From an uncultured Selenomonadales bacterium (GTDB taxonomy: Bacteria; Bacillota; Negativicutes; Selenomonadales; Selenomonadaceae), in assembly GCA_947304355.1 (NCBI GenBank), contig CAMZAX010000008.1, forward strand, positions 17,713 through 81,712: a stretch of DNA of 64,000 nt, read 5' to 3'. The notes below the pieces were generated by a model, which worked only from the letters and a program-made list of their open reading frames with translations, ran no database searches and was not told the DNA's origin. The translations under genes and the position numbers were made by a program. The first letter of the stretch is position 1. Every line of letters starts with the position of its first letter. Below are positions 51,786-61,140 of the stretch, piece after piece.

Positions 51786-52715
51786 TTGGCTTTAAGAATT
51801 ATCACGGGTATTATCGGAATAGTCATAGCGGCGTTCGTGATTCAATACGGCGGCGCGCCATTCGCGGGCTTCGCGATATTTTTGTCCCTTTTGGCGTGGC
51901 ACGAATATTCGGGGGCATTTCGGCGGGCGGGCGTCATAACGACGTACATTTTCGGCGCGCTGACGCTGGTGTTGCTATTGTGTTGCGCGTGGCTCGGCAA
52001 TGTCGAAGAACTGCTTGCTGTCCTGACTTTAAGCATGATGGCGATATTTTTGCTGACGGTCATCCTGCGCGGCAGTACGCGCCCGACCGACGCCTGCGTC
52101 TCGGTGGCGGGCGTGATGTATATCGGGCTGCCGTTCGCGCATCTGATTTTCCTGCGTTTCCTGACCGACGAACCGCAACCGGGCGAATCGGTAACGACCG
52201 TCCAGGAAATAGCCTCGAACAACGCGACGATTCTCGACAAGCTCGACTTGACAAAATTTCTGGACTTCCTGCCGACGCTCGACTTAAGCTTGAATCTCAA
52301 CGTCGACGCGGGTTGCGCGCTGGTTTGGGTGCTGTTCGCGTGCACGTGGGCAAGCGATACCTTTGCATACTTCGTGGGCTCGGCATTCGGTTCGCACAAG
52401 CTCGCCTCGTCGATAAGCCCCGGCAAAACCGTTGAAGGCTTTCTCGGCTCGGTGTTCGGCACGATTCTTACGGCGATTGTCGTCGGCACGTTCATCTTCG
52501 GATTGCCGCTCGTCAAGATGGCAGTCGCGGGCTTCGTGCTGTGTCTGGCTGCGACGCTCGGCGATTTGGTTGAGTCGGTGCTGAAACGTTTCGCCAACAT
52601 AAAAGATTCGGGCATCTTCCTGCCGGGGCACGGCGGCGCACTCGACCGCTTCGACAGCATACTTTACACCGCGCCCGTATTTTATTATTTCGTGATTCTT
52701 TCGGGGATAGCATAA
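51786..52715 (+). CDS. cdsA: Phosphatidate cytidylyltransferase
   Basis: The 309-aa polytopic membrane enzyme makes CDP-diacylglycerol for phospholipid synthesis. About eight hydrophobic segments are visible. The signature near the C-terminus SISPGKTVEGFLGSVFGT, followed by LGDLVESVLKRFANIKDSG and LPGHGGALDRFDS, is unmistakable. TTG start at 51786 after AGGAAGTGA. It overlaps dxr by one base. A hydrophilic stretch of about 40 residues in the middle (near 130-175) is longer than in many homologues. Confidence 0.95.
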   Translation: MALRIITGIIGIVIAAFVIQYGGAPFAGFAIFLSLLAWHEYSGAFRRAGVITTYIFGALTLVLLLCCAWLGNVEELLAVLTLSMMAIFLLTVILRGSTRPTDACVSVAGVMYIGLPFAHLIFLRFLTDEPQPGESVTTVQEIASNNATILDKLDLTKFLDFLPTLDLSLNLNVDAGCALVWVLFACTWASDTFAYFVGSAFGSHKLASSISPGKTVEGFLGSVFGTILTAIVVGTFIFGLPLVKMAVAGFVLCLAATLGDLVESVLKRFANIKDSGIFLPGHGGALDRFDSILYTAPVFYYFVILSGIA

Positions 52716-53866
52716 TGAAAAAAATCGCAATACTGGGCTCGACCGGCTCCGTCGGCACGCAAGCCCTTGACGTAGTAAGAAATTTGCACGACGAATTTTC
52801 AGTTGAAGTCTTGGCTGCCAATTCCAACGTCGAACTGCTCGCGCATCAGATTGAGGAGTTTCAGCCGAAGTTGGCGGTTTTGGCTGACGAGACGGCTTAC
52901 AAAAAATTATCCGCCCGAAAATTTCCCGGCACCGAACTTGCGGGCGGGCGGCGCGCTTTTATCGACGCGGCGAACTTCGACGGCGTGGAGACTGTTTTGA
53001 CCGCAATGAGCGGATTCGCGGGCTTGGAACCGACGATTAAAGCTATCAAAGGCGGCAAAGACATCGCGCTCGCCAACAAAGAAACGCTCGTTGTTGCGGG
53101 CGAACTCGTCACCCGTCTCGCCAAAAAGCACGACGTGAAGATTTTGCCCGTCGACAGCGAACACGGCGCATTTTTCCAGTGCTTGCAGGGCGAAGATCGG
53201 CGCACAATTGAAAAGCTTATCCTCACGGCTTCGGGCGGTCCTTTCAGAGGCAAACGGCGCGGCGACCTTAAAAACGTCACTGCCGACGAAGTTCTTGCTC
53301 ACCCGACGTGGAACATGGGCAAAAAAATTACCGTCGACAGCGCGACGCTCGTCAACAAGGGGCTTGAAGTCATTGAGGCGAAATTTCTTTACGGCGTCAG
53401 TTACGACCAGATTCAAGTCGTCGTCCATCCGCAGAGCATTGTTCATTCGATGGTTGAGTTTTGCGACGGCTCGGTTATCGCGCAGCTCGCCGTACCCGAT
53501 ATGCGCCTGCCGATTCAATACGCGCTGACCTACCCGCGCAGGTTGCCTTCGCCCGTCAAGCCGCTGAACTTTTGGGAACTGCGCTCGCTGAATTTTTACA
53601 AACCCGACGTCGACACATTTCGCGGGCTGTCGTTCGCGTACTTCGCGGGGGCAATCGGCGGAACATTGCCTTGCGTGTTCAATGCGGCAAACGAAATTGC
53701 GGTCGCGGCGTTCCTTGAGGGGCGCATAAAATTCCTGCAGATTTACGACGTGATACAAGAAGTCATGTCGCGCCGCAAAGTCTTGCCCGCGACGCTCGAC
53801 AATTTGTTGGCGGAAGACCAAGAGGCTCGCGTTGTCGCGACGGAGCTTGTCGAAAGCATTTACTGA
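52715..53866 (+). CDS. dxr: 1-deoxy-D-xylulose-5-phosphate reductoisomerase
   Basis: The 383-aa NADPH enzyme of the MEP isoprenoid pathway, feeding UppS. ILGSTGSVGTQALDVV is at residues 5-20, ANKETLVVAGELV near 124, and metal/substrate residues lie in LPVDSEHGAFFQCL near 148 and TASGGPFRG near 170. The length is typical. The start codon overlaps the cdsA stop (TAATG). Confidence 0.97.
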   Translation: MKKIAILGSTGSVGTQALDVVRNLHDEFSVEVLAANSNVELLAHQIEEFQPKLAVLADETAYKKLSARKFPGTELAGGRRAFIDAANFDGVETVLTAMSGFAGLEPTIKAIKGGKDIALANKETLVVAGELVTRLAKKHDVKILPVDSEHGAFFQCLQGEDRRTIEKLILTASGGPFRGKRRGDLKNVTADEVLAHPTWNMGKKITVDSATLVNKGLEVIEAKFLYGVSYDQIQVVVHPQSIVHSMVEFCDGSVIAQLAVPDMRLPIQYALTYPRRLPSPVKPLNFWELRSLNFYKPDVDTFRGLSFAYFAGAIGGTLPCVFNAANEIAVAAFLEGRIKFLQIYDVIQEVMSRRKVLPATLDNLLAEDQEARVVATELVESIY

Positions 53867-53883
53867 TTGAAGGAGGCATTGGC

Positions 53884-54924
53884 TTGATTTTAACGATAGC
53901 GGCGGCAGTCTTCGTCTTCGGGCTGTTGGTTTTGGTTCACGAGTTCGGTCACTTCATTACCGCCAAGATGACGGGTATGCGCGTCGACGAATTCGCAATC
54001 GGCTTCGGTCCCAAGCTGATAAGCCGCAAACACGGCGAAACCGTCTACTCGTTGCGCGCGATACCGTTGGGCGGCTTCAACGACATTGCCGGCATGGATC
54101 CCGACAACAACACGGCGGGCGAACGCGGCTTTTGCGCCAAACCCGTCCTGTCGCGCATGATTGTGATTCTTGCGGGCGCGACGATGAATTTCGTCCTGCC
54201 GATTCTTTTGTTCTTCGTGATATTCGCGACGCTCGGCGAAATGAAACCGTCGAACGAACCGGTTATCGGCGAAGTCATTGCGGGCTTTTCGGCTGAACGC
54301 GCGGGACTCAAAGCCAACGACAGGATTTTGAGCGTCGACGGGCAAGCGGTCGCGACGTGGAACGAATTCACCGACAAAATCAGAGGCGTCGCCGAGGGAC
54401 AAGATATTTTGCTCCAATACAAGCGCGGCGACGAAATCGGCTCCGTCAGCGTGACGCCGCAATTCGACAAGCAGGCGAATCGTGCATTAATCGGCGTGCA
54501 AAGTTCCGTTGTCTATTCGGCATTGTCGTTGCCCGAAGCATTCACGACGGCAGTGAACCACACGCGCGATATTACGGTCGCCATGCTTGACGCAATCGTC
54601 GAGCTGTTCAAAAATCCCGATCAAACAGACCAACTTGCCGGACCGATTGGAATCGTGCAGATGTCGGGGCAGGTCGCCGAGCGCGGCTTTATTCCGTTGC
54701 TGAACTTCGCCGCGTTGCTGTCGATAAATCTTGGCATAATCAATCTGTTGCCCGTGCCCGTGCTTGACGGAGGTCACTTCGTCAACCTGTTCATCGAGGC
54801 TGTCAGAGGCAAGCCGCTGGGCTCAAAGGCGGTCGCTTACACCCAACGCGTCGGCATTGCGCTTTTGCTCATGCTGATGATTTTCGCCACGAAGAACGAC
54901 ATTGTCCGCGTCTTCATGAAGTAA
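53884..54924 (+). CDS. rseP: RIP metalloprotease (site-2 protease family)
   Basis: The 346-aa intramembrane zinc protease has HEFGH at residues 19-23 in the first helix and the second metal motif NLLPVPVLDGGH near 290. One PDZ domain lies between (about 115-195; AGLKANDRILSVDG). It cleaves membrane-anchored regulators or signal-peptide remnants. TTG start after AAGGAGG. Last gene of the cluster, ending at a bidirectional terminator. Confidence 0.95.
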   Translation: MILTIAAAVFVFGLLVLVHEFGHFITAKMTGMRVDEFAIGFGPKLISRKHGETVYSLRAIPLGGFNDIAGMDPDNNTAGERGFCAKPVLSRMIVILAGATMNFVLPILLFFVIFATLGEMKPSNEPVIGEVIAGFSAERAGLKANDRILSVDGQAVATWNEFTDKIRGVAEGQDILLQYKRGDEIGSVSVTPQFDKQANRALIGVQSSVVYSALSLPEAFTTAVNHTRDITVAMLDAIVELFKNPDQTDQLAGPIGIVQMSGQVAERGFIPLLNFAALLSINLGIINLLPVPVLDGGHFVNLFIEAVRGKPLGSKAVAYTQRVGIALLLMLMIFATKNDIVRVFMK

Positions 54925-54962
54925 AAAAAAATCCCGTCGACGATTCGGCGGGAAATTTTTTT
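54923..54962. terminator. Bidirectional terminator after rseP
   Basis: TCCCGTCG / CGGCGGGA stem with an A8 run on one side and a T7 run on the other, between convergent rseP and the radical SAM gene. Confidence 0.85.
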
Positions 54963-55783
54963 CAGCAGTTGCCGGGGTAAACGAAATTCAGATGACGCTT
55001 GGCAACGTCGACGAGTTCGTAAATTTTCGCAACGGGCGTCGGCGGCAAGTTCGTCACTTTGTAGCGCGGGAAGAAGCGGCTGATGTGCAACGGCAAATCC
55101 TTCGACAGCGACGCAAGCCATGCAGCCTCCGCGTCCATGTTGGCGGGCGCGTCGTTCATTGTCGGCACAATTAAGCTCGTAACTTCGACGTGACAACTCT
55201 GCGCGGCAAGTTCAATCGTCCGCCGCACGGTCGCGAAGTCGCCGCCGAGGAGCGAATAAATTTCTTGGCTGAAGCCCTTCAAGTCGATGTTCAGCGCGTC
55301 AATCAGCGGCAGGATTTTTTTCAACGCGGCGGGCGCGACGGTGCCGTTGGTCACAAGGACGCTCTTGAGTCCGCGTGCCTTGAGCAGTTCGGACGTGTCG
55401 CGAACGAATTCGTAGCTGATGAACGGCTCGTTGTAAGTGAACGCGACGCCGATATTGCCCTTCGGCACGAGTTCGACGGCAAGCGAGGTGAGTTCTTCGG
55501 GCGTGACGTTGCGCGTCGGGAAAGTCGAATCAGCCATTGAAATTTCGTAGTTCTGGCAAAACGGGCAGTTCAAGTTGCAACCGTAGCTGCCGACCGACAA
55601 AATCCTGCTGCCGGGGAAAAATCGATACAGCGGTTTCTTTTCAATCGGGTCAAGGGCAATCGACGTTATCGCGCCGTAATTGAGCGCGGTTATTTTTTTG
55701 CCGTCGTTGATTCGCGCGCGACACTTGCCGACTTCGCCGACTTCAAGGCGACAGTGGTGCGGGCATATTTCACAGACAATCAT
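54962..55783 (-). CDS. Radical SAM protein of the AmmeMemoRadiSam/PflA-like type
   Basis: About 273 aa. An N-terminal pair CEICPHHC..., CRAR precedes the radical SAM cluster motif CNLNCPFC (CxxxCxxC) near residue 63. Then come FTYNEPFISYEF and NIDLKGFSQEIY, as in the AmmeMemoRadiSam-system enzymes and pyruvate-formate-lyase activase relatives. It uses S-adenosylmethionine to form a radical; the substrate is unknown, and the partner AMMECR1/Memo genes are not in the window. ATG at 55783 follows GGAGG; longer starts cross the tRNA-operon terminator. Confidence 0.85.
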   Translation of the reverse strand: MIVCEICPHHCRLEVGEVGKCRARINDGKKITALNYGAITSIALDPIEKKPLYRFFPGSRILSVGSYGCNLNCPFCQNYEISMADSTFPTRNVTPEELTSLAVELVPKGNIGVAFTYNEPFISYEFVRDTSELLKARGLKSVLVTNGTVAPAALKKILPLIDALNIDLKGFSQEIYSLLGGDFATVRRTIELAAQSCHVEVTSLIVPTMNDAPANMDAEAAWLASLSKDLPLHISRFFPRYKVTNLPPTPVAKIYELVDVAKRHLNFVYPGNC

Positions 55784-55803
55784 CGCGGAACCTCCTTGCT
55801 TAC

Positions 55804-55832
55804 GAAAAAAGCCCGCCGATTTGACGAGCTTT
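55804..55832 (-). terminator. Terminator of the tRNA operon
   Basis: AAGCTCG / CGGGCTT stem followed by six T on the minus strand, 15 bases after tRNA-Phe. Confidence 0.75.
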
Positions 55833-55846
55833 TGGATTTTCATTAA

Positions 55847-55922
55847 TGGTGCCTCAGAGCGGAATCGAACCACTGACACGGGGATTTTCAGTCCCCTGCT
55901 CTACCAACTGAGCTACCGAGGC
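55847..55922 (-). tRNA. tRNA-Phe (GAA)
   Basis: Full cloverleaf of 76 bases including encoded CCA. Acceptor GCCTCGG / CTGAGGC; the anticodon loop CTGAAAA contains GAA; the T-arm holds GGTTCGATTCC. Last of four tRNAs on the minus strand. Confidence 0.97.
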
Positions 55923-55954
55923 GCAACGTGACGCTTTGCTTAAATAAAAGAAAA

Positions 55955-56031
55955 TGGCGACCCGGATCGGACTTGAACCGACGATCTCCGCCGTGACAGG
56001 GCGGCATTCTAACCAACTAAACTACCGGGCC
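55955..56031 (-). tRNA. tRNA-Asp (GTC)
   Basis: A 77-base cloverleaf with CCA. Acceptor GGCCCGG / CCGGGTC, discriminator G as required for tRNA-Asp, and anticodon loop CTGTCAC with GTC. Confidence 0.97.
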
Positions 56032-56035
56032 GCGT

Positions 56036-56110
56036 TGGTGACGCCAGCGGGATTCGAACCCACGAACCCGCCGTGAAAGGGCGGTGTCTTAACCACTTGA
56101 CGATGGCGCC
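56036..56110 (-). tRNA. tRNA-Glu (TTC)
   Basis: A 75-base cloverleaf with CCA. Acceptor GGCGCCA / TGGCGTC, anticodon loop CTTTCAC with TTC. Four bases from tRNA-Asp. Confidence 0.97.
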
Positions 56111-56114
56111 GTTT

Positions 56115-56190
56115 TGGTGATCCGCCCGGAACTCGAATCCGGGACACCCTGATTAAAAGTCAGGTGCTCTACCGACTGAGCTAGCGAATC
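56115..56190 (-). tRNA. tRNA-Lys (TTT)
   Basis: A 76-base cloverleaf with CCA. Acceptor GATTCGC / GCGGATC with one T-G pair, anticodon loop CTTTTAA with TTT. First tRNA after the promoter. Confidence 0.97.
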
Positions 56191-56221
56191 AAGCTTAAAG
56201 AACTGTGAATCAACAAGGCGC

Positions 56222-56250
56222 AATATACCACACGTTTCCGGTTTTGGCAA
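56222..56250 (-). promoter_or_regulatory. Promoter of the tRNA operon
   Basis: TTGCCA and TATATT separated by 17 bases on the minus strand, 31 bases before tRNA-Lys, in the gap after fbp. Confidence 0.75.
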
Positions 56251-56288
56251 GGGGTTTTGAAAAATTTTTTTTTCGCCCGCGCAGATTG

Positions 56289-58193
56289 TCAGCTTTTCGG
56301 TTGAATGGTGCCGCTCCGATAGGCAAGCAACAGCTTATGCAAGCCGATAATCTCGTCGCGAATGCCCTGCCCGTGGTCGGTATCGCCAACCGTCATGTGT
56401 CGCGACAAAATTTCAACGGTCTCCGCCGTCGACTCGATGTCTTTGTTTTCGGCAAGCGCAAGTTTCACGTCGGCAATCTTCTGGTGGCGCAACAGTCGGA
56501 AGCCGCGCGAATTGGAAATCAGCGTGTAACCCGATATGCCGGTCTTTTCGTGATAGGGCGTGCTGAAGCCGCCGTCGATAACAACAGCCTTGCCGCCGGC
56601 TTTAATCGGACTTTCGCCCTTGCGGACGCGAACGGGGACGTGACCGTTGACGATGTGTCCGCTCTGCGCGTCAAGCCCGAACTCCGTCAAAATCGCATCG
56701 CAAATTTTCGGGTCGTCAATCAGCGTGTAATACGGGTCGCACGGTTCCTTCCAGGTGTTCGTATCCTCGACGAACGCGCGCTCGAACGTGTGAAACTCTC
56801 TGCCCGCCGTCGGCGACAACAAGCCGCACCACAGGAAGTACATAAAATCCAAATCCGCGATGTTCCTGTCGAAGTAAGCACGACGCGCCCGCCTGTCGAC
56901 GTAATCGAAGTAAGCCTTACCGCTGAAAGTGTCGCCCTCGAACGTTACGCGCTTAAAGGTGCCGTCGTCCTCCAGCGGTACATTCGCGTGGAAAAGCAGC
57001 GTCCCGTTGTGGCAGGTGTAGGCGGTGCCCTTCTTGTACAGGAAATCGACGTGCGCTTGAAGATTGACGCTCGACAAAAAATTTTCACGCAAGCTCGAAA
57101 TAATTTCGTCTTCGTCGTCGGTAAGGGCGTAACGGTCGGCGGAATTTTTATCAAGCGTCGGGAAGTCGGTCGTCGTCAGCTTGAAGCTTTGCCCGCCGAT
57201 TGAAACCGTGCCGTCGTCGAAATTAATCTTGTCAAGCAAAAGTCGGCTGTCCATTTTGAAATCGGGGTTGCGGCGAATCAGTTGCCCCTCAAGCTTGAAC
57301 ATCATCATCAGGCTCGCCAACTCGGCGGCGCGCAACGGATTTTCGTTGGGATAAAGTTTCGACGCGAAGACGGTCAGCGGGCGCAAGCTGATTCCGTAGC
57401 CGCGTTCCAAAACGTCGGTGTTGTTGTAGTGCAGGGAATTACGCACGACCGCCGCGATACAGACTTCGCTGCCCAACGCCGCGCCCATCCAAAGCACGTC
57501 GTGATTGCCCCACTGAATGTCGACTTCCTCAGGATAATTCATCAGCAAGTTCAAAATCGCGTCGGGGCGGTCGCCTCTGTCGAAGAAGTCGCCGACAAGG
57601 TGCAGGCGGTGAATCGCAAGGCGTTTAATCAGCGCGGCGAACGCGTGAATAAAATCTTCGCCGCTCTGTATCTCGACGATTGAGCTTAAAAGTTTTTCGT
57701 AATAAATTTTCTGCGCCTCGTCGGATTCGGGGTGCGTGTTCAGCAGTTCCAAAATGACGGTCTCGTAGTGATTCGGAATCAGCTCGCGCATTTTGAACGA
57801 CGGATATTTGAAGCTCATGAACTTTGCAAGCTTGACGAGCCGCGCAAGATTTTTGCGATACCAAACGGGCGTGGCGCGTTCCTGCGATTTAATCTGCGCG
57901 ATTTTTTCTTTCGGGTAGTAAATCAGCGTGCAGAATTCGGCAATCTCCTCCTCGCCAAGCAAGTCGCCGAAAATGTAATCGACCTTCTCGCGTATGACGC
58001 CGGAGCAGTTATTGATTATGTGCAGGAACAAATCGTATTCGCCGTGCAAATCGCTCATGAAGTGTTCGGTACCCTTCGGCAAAGACAAACGCGACTGCAG
58101 GTAAATCAGCTTTTCGTATATTGATTCCTTCGTCGGGTATTTCTCGGACAGTATGCGCATCAAGCTCGCCGCGAAATCGTAACCTTGATTCAT
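56289..58193 (-). CDS. fbp: Fructose-1,6-bisphosphatase, class III
   Basis: The gluconeogenic phosphatase of Firmicutes, about 634 aa, unrelated to class I/II enzymes. The metallophosphatase core is visible as FMSDLHGEYD near residue 45, LVGDFFDRGDRPDAIL near 200 and WGNHDVLWMGAA near 228, with CHNG, NGHVPV and VIDGGFS later. ATG at 58193 follows AAGGAGTGA; a GTG nine bases upstream is less likely. It lies downstream of trkH on the same strand. Confidence 0.95.
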   Translation of the reverse strand: MNQGYDFAASLMRILSEKYPTKESIYEKLIYLQSRLSLPKGTEHFMSDLHGEYDLFLHIINNCSGVIREKVDYIFGDLLGEEEIAEFCTLIYYPKEKIAQIKSQERATPVWYRKNLARLVKLAKFMSFKYPSFKMRELIPNHYETVILELLNTHPESDEAQKIYYEKLLSSIVEIQSGEDFIHAFAALIKRLAIHRLHLVGDFFDRGDRPDAILNLLMNYPEEVDIQWGNHDVLWMGAALGSEVCIAAVVRNSLHYNNTDVLERGYGISLRPLTVFASKLYPNENPLRAAELASLMMMFKLEGQLIRRNPDFKMDSRLLLDKINFDDGTVSIGGQSFKLTTTDFPTLDKNSADRYALTDDEDEIISSLRENFLSSVNLQAHVDFLYKKGTAYTCHNGTLLFHANVPLEDDGTFKRVTFEGDTFSGKAYFDYVDRRARRAYFDRNIADLDFMYFLWCGLLSPTAGREFHTFERAFVEDTNTWKEPCDPYYTLIDDPKICDAILTEFGLDAQSGHIVNGHVPVRVRKGESPIKAGGKAVVIDGGFSTPYHEKTGISGYTLISNSRGFRLLRHQKIADVKLALAENKDIESTAETVEILSRHMTVGDTDHGQGIRDEIIGLHKLLLAYRSGTIQPKS

Positions 58194-58205
58194 AAGTCTC
58201 ACTCC

Positions 58206-59666
58206 TTACCAGTTCTGCGATTTATGCCAAAATCTCGGACTGAACAGCGCAAGCACCGTGAAAATCTCCAGGCGGCTCAAAAACATGAAACCGCACGCGC
58301 AAAATTTGCTGAGGCTCGGCAACAGGTTGTAACCGCTCGTCGCGCCCTCAATGCCGAAGCCCGGTCCGACGCTTGCCATCGTCGACACCGAAACGCTTAT
58401 CGCATTCACAAAGTCAATACCGTCGAACATCATCACCGCCGCGAACAGCACGTCAAGCATAACCACCGCGAAGAAAAATTTCGCCGCGCCGTAAACAACG
58501 TCCTCGTCGACAGCCCGTCCGCTCAACTTCACTTGGCTCAAAACGTTCGGGTGCAATTTTTGCCGCACGATCAGCCCGACGAATTTGAACAGCAAAATTA
58601 TTCGCGCAACCTTCAAGCCGCCCGCCGTCGAACCCGCGCAACCGCCCAAAAACATCATCATCATCATCAGTGCTTTGCTCAGCGGCGGGTACTTGTCGAA
58701 GTCGTGCGCCACAAAGCCCGTCGTCGAAGACAGGCTCGCCACGTGAAACACCGAAGCCCGCAACGCCATTTCGGGCGATGCTTCCATCTCGATTGCCAAG
58801 TCGACGGCTATCACGACTGCCGCCACCGTGATTATCATCAAATACGTCCGAAACTCCGTGTTGCGGAAAATCACGCCGACGCCGCGTCTGCACGCCACCA
58901 AATACATTGCGAAGCTCCCGCTCGACACGACCATAAAGAACGCCATGCAATATTCAAGGTAAGCATTGCCGTATTCGCCGACCGTGCCGTTGAACACGCC
59001 GTAGCCGCCCGTCGCTATCGTCGTCATTGCGTGGTTTATCGCCGTGAACGCGTCCAGCCCGCATAAAAAATACGCGCCCGCGCAGAGCACCGTAAGCGCG
59101 ACGTATATCGTGAACAGAGCCTTTGCGTTGTCGCGAATCCTCGGCATTTGTCGTTCCTTAGTCGGTCCGGTTGTTTCGGCTTTCAGGATAAACATTGCGC
59201 CGCGCCCGAATTGCGGGGCTATCGCCATGAAGATCACGACGATTCCCAAGCCGCCGAACCAATTCGACAAGCTCCGCCAAAGCAGAATTGAACGCGGCAA
59301 AATTTCAACGTCGTCAATGACCGTCGCGCCGGTGCCGCTGAAGCCCGAAAACGATTCGACCATGCTGTCAATTAAATTCAGCCAACCGCCCGCGAAATAC
59401 GGCACGAGTCCCAAAATCGAAATTAAAAGCCAGCCCAAGCCCGTTATCGCAATGCCTTCGCGAATTCCGACTTTGTCTTTGTCTTGCAGACCGCCGAAGC
59501 GTTCAAGCTCAAACGTCGCCGCAAGGCATAAAAAAATCGACAGCAAAAAAGCCGCCGCGCCGTCGAATTCATCTTCAGCCGCCGCCAAGATAAACGGTGG
59601 TATCATTGCCGCGCCGCACGCCAGCGTTAAGTAGCCGAGCAAGCCCGCCACGATTCGCCTGTCCAT
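58206..59666 (-). CDS. trkH: Trk-type potassium uptake channel subunit
   Basis: The 486-aa TrkH/KtrB-family membrane protein moves K+ through four pore repeats. Each repeat has its filter: GFSGTGATV, TTIATGGYG, SLSSTTGF and ASVGPGFG. The gene ends only 12 bases before fbp. No TrkA/KtrA regulatory subunit is in the window. The start ATG at 59666 is 16 bases after cobQ, so it may be co-transcribed with the cobalamin genes. Confidence 0.94.
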   Translation of the reverse strand: MDRRIVAGLLGYLTLACGAAMIPPFILAAAEDEFDGAAAFLLSIFLCLAATFELERFGGLQDKDKVGIREGIAITGLGWLLISILGLVPYFAGGWLNLIDSMVESFSGFSGTGATVIDDVEILPRSILLWRSLSNWFGGLGIVVIFMAIAPQFGRGAMFILKAETTGPTKERQMPRIRDNAKALFTIYVALTVLCAGAYFLCGLDAFTAINHAMTTIATGGYGVFNGTVGEYGNAYLEYCMAFFMVVSSGSFAMYLVACRRGVGVIFRNTEFRTYLMIITVAAVVIAVDLAIEMEASPEMALRASVFHVASLSSTTGFVAHDFDKYPPLSKALMMMMMFLGGCAGSTAGGLKVARIILLFKFVGLIVRQKLHPNVLSQVKLSGRAVDEDVVYGAAKFFFAVVMLDVLFAAVMMFDGIDFVNAISVSVSTMASVGPGFGIEGATSGYNLLPSLSKFCACGFMFLSRLEIFTVLALFSPRFWHKSQNW

Positions 59667-59682
59667 TTTTAAAACCTCATTC

Positions 59683-61140
59683 TTAACGCAAGAAAATCTT
59701 TTCGAGCAAGTTCATGTTCAAGTTGCCGCGAACGACGCGGGCAAGGCGGTCGTAATTCCGTTGACGTTCGGCGCGCAGGTTGCGAGTCGATTCGAGCGGC
59801 GGCAGATTTTTTCTGCGGCGGACGGCGTTCAAAAATTTTCGGCGGAAGTCGTCGTTGTCGAAGATGCCGTGGACGTAGGTGCCCATGACGTTTTTGCGCG
59901 CGATTATCTTATGCCCGCGCAGATTCGATTCGCCGCTGTGAATTTCGTAGCCTTCGAGATTTGCGCTTGCAATGTGCGAGCCGAGGAAGTCAAAATCGAC
60001 GGCAGGCAACGTGACTTGACTTGTGAACTTTTCGGCGGCGAAGGTCGTTTCAATCGGCAAGAGTCCGAGCCCGTCAAGTTCGCCGTGCGTCGATTCGGTC
60101 TTGAGCGGGTCGAAAATTTTTTCGCCGAGCATTTGGAAGCCGCCGCAGATTCCGACGACAGGTGCGCCCGCCGCCGCCCGTTGCAAAATTTTTTCGGCGA
60201 AACCGTTGCCGCGCAGGGCAAGCAAATCTTCGGAAGTGTTCTTGCTGCCGGGCAGGATAATCACGTCCGCCGCGTCGAGTTGATCGGGAGCCGTCGCGTA
60301 GAAAAGTTTAACGTCGCTTTCGCCCGCCAGGCTGTCGAAGTCCGTAAAATTTGACAGCTTGTTTAAACGCACTACCGCGATTGACACTTCGCCGCCCGCC
60401 GTGCAGGTTTTGTCGTCCAATGACACGGAGTCTTCGTCGTCAATGCCGAGCTTGTCGATAAACGGGACGACGCCGAGCACGGGCTTGCCGGTCTTTTGTT
60501 CGAGGAAGTCGACGGCGGGCAGAAATAAATTCACATCGCCGCGAAACTTGTTGATGACGAGCCCTTTGACCAAATCGCGTTCGTCGTCGTCGAGCAATTC
60601 GAGCGTGCCCACGATTGACGCCAATGCGCCGCCTCTGTCAATATCCGCCACGAGAATCACGGGCGCGTTGAGATACTTGGCGACGCGCATATTTACAATG
60701 TCGTTTGCCTTGAGGTTGACTTCGGCAGGCGAGCCCGCGCCTTCGATAACGATCGTGTCGAATTCGGCGGAAAGTTTTCGCAAGGCGTCCTTCACGGCGT
60801 CGAACGCTTTGAGCGAGTAACCTTGGTGATAAGCCGCCGCACTCATGACGCCGACGGGCTTGCCGTTGATAATGACTTGGGAAGTTGCGTTGCCGGTTGG
60901 TTTAAGCAGGACGGGATTCATTTCGACGCGCGGCGGGATGTTGGCGGCCTCAGCCTGCGCGACTTGTGCGCGACCCATTTCGAGCCCGTCAGCCGTCACG
61001 AACGAGTTGAGAGCCATGTTTTGTGCCTTGAACGGTGCGACGCGTCGACCTGCACGGAAAAAAATTCGGCACAGCGCGGCAGTCAGGATACTCTTGCCGA
61101 CGTGCGAGCTTGTACCCTGGAACATAAGATATTTCGTCAT
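59683..61140 (-). CDS. cobQ: Cobyric acid synthase
   Basis: The 485-aa glutamine-dependent amidotransferase amidates four side chains of adenosyl-cobyrinic acid diamide. The N-terminal dethiobiotin-synthetase-like domain starts FQGTSSHVGKSILTAAL (P-loop). The C-terminal class I glutaminase has its cysteine in VGICGGFQMLG near residue 325 and a histidine in GTYVHGIFD. ATG overlaps the upstream acetyltransferase stop by four bases, so the group is translated as a unit. Confidence 0.96.
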   Translation of the reverse strand: MTKYLMFQGTSSHVGKSILTAALCRIFFRAGRRVAPFKAQNMALNSFVTADGLEMGRAQVAQAEAANIPPRVEMNPVLLKPTGNATSQVIINGKPVGVMSAAAYHQGYSLKAFDAVKDALRKLSAEFDTIVIEGAGSPAEVNLKANDIVNMRVAKYLNAPVILVADIDRGGALASIVGTLELLDDDERDLVKGLVINKFRGDVNLFLPAVDFLEQKTGKPVLGVVPFIDKLGIDDEDSVSLDDKTCTAGGEVSIAVVRLNKLSNFTDFDSLAGESDVKLFYATAPDQLDAADVIILPGSKNTSEDLLALRGNGFAEKILQRAAAGAPVVGICGGFQMLGEKIFDPLKTESTHGELDGLGLLPIETTFAAEKFTSQVTLPAVDFDFLGSHIASANLEGYEIHSGESNLRGHKIIARKNVMGTYVHGIFDNDDFRRKFLNAVRRRKNLPPLESTRNLRAERQRNYDRLARVVRGNLNMNLLEKIFLR